A stretch of DNA of 58,947 nt from NCBI GenBank assembly GCA_019750465.1, contig JAIEOP010000376.1, forward strand, positions 1-58,947, read 5' to 3'. Below, piece by piece: positions 58,039 through 58,947 of the stretch. This stretch comes from Acetobacteraceae bacterium (GTDB lineage: Bacteria; Pseudomonadota; Alphaproteobacteria; Acetobacterales; Acetobacteraceae). The first letter of the stretch is position 1; each line of letters starts with the position of its first letter. Made by a program: the position numbers and the translations under genes. Below the pieces are notes generated by a model. It was not told the origin of the DNA. It worked only from the letters and a program-made list of their open reading frames with translations, and ran no database searches.

Positions 58039-58302
58039 TAATCGTCCCCGCCCGCTTCGGCGCCTCCGCCGCGGCACGACCACGGGGACCGCATGTCGCT
58101 GCATCCGCTCAAGGCCGAGACGACCGCGCGCGGCGCGCGGATGCTGCGCACGGCCTTCGGCCCCGGCATCGCGGCATGGCTCGAGGACCCTGCCGTCGTC
58201 GAGGTGATGCTGAACCCCGACGGCCGGCTGTGGATCGACCGTCTCGCGGAGGGCCTCGCCGAGACCGGCCAGCGCATGTCCTTCGCCGATGGCGAGCGCA
58301 TC
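58039..58302 (+). repeat. trbB leader and start, repeated at 14111-14371
   Basis: The sequence from TAATCGTCCCCGCCCGCT through the first 70 codons of trbB is present twice in the window, here intact and at 14111-14371 decayed. The 54 bases upstream of the ATG are conserved together with the coding part, so both copies come from the same kind of copG-trbB junction. Both repeats point in the same direction. Confidence 0.85.
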
Positions 58303-58947
58303 ATCCGTCTCGTCGCACACCATGTCGGCGCGGAGGTGCATGCGGAGCGCCCCTGTGTCTCCGCAGAGCTGCCCGAGACGGGTGAGCGCTTCGAGGGCCT
58401 GCTGCCACCCGTCGTCGCGGCCCCCGCTTTCGCGATCCGCAAGCCCGCCGTCGCAGTCTTCACGCTGGAGGACTACGTCGCCGCCGGCATCATGACGGCC
58501 GGCCAGGCCGCCACGCTGCGGACCGCCGTCGCGGAACGCCGCAACATCCTCGTCGCCGGCGGCACCTCCACCGGCAAGACCACGTTGACCAACGCCCTGC
58601 TCGCCGAAGTCGCGCGCGAGGGCGGCCGCGTCGTCCTGATCGAGGACACGCGCGAGCTCCAGTGCCGCGCCCCGAACCTGGTCGCGCTGCGCACCAAGGA
58701 TGGCGTCGCCTCGCTGTCGGAACTCGTCCGCCGCGCGCTCCGCCTGCGCCCCGACCGCATCCCCATCGGCGAGGTACGCGGCGCCGAGGCGCTCGACCTG
58801 CTCAAGGCCTGGGGCACCGGCCACCCTGGCGGTATCGGCACGATCCACGCCGGATCGGCGCTCGGCGCACTGCGCCGCCTCGAGCAGCTGATCCAGGAAG
58901 CCGTCGTCACCGTCCCGCGCGCCCTGATCGCCGAGACGATCGACGTC
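58093..58947 (+). CDS. trbB: TrbB conjugal transfer ATPase, N-terminal 285 residues
   Basis: The frame is open from the ATG at 58093 to the window end, without a stop. It starts [20 protein letters not shown] and contains the Walker A motif GGTSTGKT at residues 156-163, then [12 protein letters not shown] and [19 protein letters not shown]. These are the marks of VirB11-type secretion ATPases of Trb systems. Such hexameric ATPases power pilus assembly and DNA transfer at the inner membrane. The trbC-trbI genes would follow to the right. The intact start contrasts with the decayed copy at 14111-14371. Confidence 0.95.
   Translation, partial: MSLHPLKAETTARGARMLRTAFGPGIAAWLEDPAVVEVMLNPDGRLWIDRLAEGLAETGQRMSFADGERIIRLVAHHVGAEVHAERPCVSAELPETGERFEGLLPPVVAAPAFAIRKPAVAVFTLEDYVAAGIMTAGQAATLRTAVAERRNILVAGGTSTGKTTLTNALLAEVAREGGRVVLIEDTRELQCRAPNLVALRTKDGVASLSELVRRALRLRPDRIPIGEVRGAEALDLLKAWGTGHPGGIGTIHAGSALGALRRLEQLIQEAVVTVPRALIAETIDV

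Noticed and set aside
1-58947. CRISPR arrays, tRNA or rRNA genes, att sites, replication origins
   Set aside because: I found no regularly spaced repeats, no tRNA-like cloverleaf or CCA-ended sequence, and no integrase-linked direct repeats in the window.

Overview
The window is very GC-rich, with dense head-to-tail operons and many ATGA-type overlaps. The gene families suggest an alphaproteobacterium, most likely of the Acetobacteraceae/Roseomonas type; this rests on protein style and IS types, not on a marker gene. The backbone is an integrative and conjugative element (ICE) or conjugative plasmid. The left edge is the 3' end of traG (VirD4 coupling protein) followed by a CopG-like repressor, and the right edge is the start of trbB. 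In the usual layout traG-copG-trbB are adjacent; here about 57 kb of cargo lies between copG and trbB.

The cargo has two modules. Module 1 (1.37-13.95 kb, all + strand) is metal resistance: a ChrB-like rhodanese fusion, the chromate transporter ChrA, a YqeB-like accessory protein, an MFS carrier, a histidine-rich exported protein, a heavy-metal RND adaptor and pump, a small exported protein, a CNNM/CorC-like membrane protein and an NreB-like nickel exporter. It ends in a decayed 261-bp copy of the start of trbB, cut by a decayed IS3-like element. Module 2 (15.4-57.4 kb) is an ion-homeostasis and stress module ending just before the intact trbB. The repeated trbB start suggests cargo was added to the same slot twice.

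Module 2 holds four proteins with universal stress (Usp) domains, a DUF1476 (F-ATPase zeta-like) protein, and two unlike Mrp-type antiporter operons: an Mbh-like E-F-G-(DE+B fused)-C-D-D-D set at 20.9-27.9 kb and a canonical mrpABCDEFG at 51.7-57.4 kb. It also holds a DUF4010/MgtC-like protein, a Crp/Fnr regulator, a sodium symporter, a frameshifted KefB-like antiporter, ExoD, a zinc alcohol dehydrogenase, a CBS-BON protein, an excisionase-like HTH protein, an acyl ligase-ACP-acyltransferase fusion, a P-type cation ATPase, PsiE, a patatin lipase, a GntP-type permease and a Na+/Ca2+ exchanger.

Two near-perfect FNR-type palindromes (40542-40555 and 43471-43484) sit before the HTH-CBS-ADH operon and between the divergent acyl-ligase and usp/P-ATPase operons. 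The island's own Crp/Fnr protein has the E..SR recognition signature but no Fe-S cysteine cluster. Together this looks like a mobile low-oxygen or dormancy-type stress regulon joined to alkali-cation, calcium and pH homeostasis. Insertion history is well preserved: an intact IS66 element with a perfect 8-bp target duplication splits an IS5-type transposase, an IS21 fragment splits the IS3-like remnant, and a further IS3-type transposase remnant lies at 29.6-30.0 kb.
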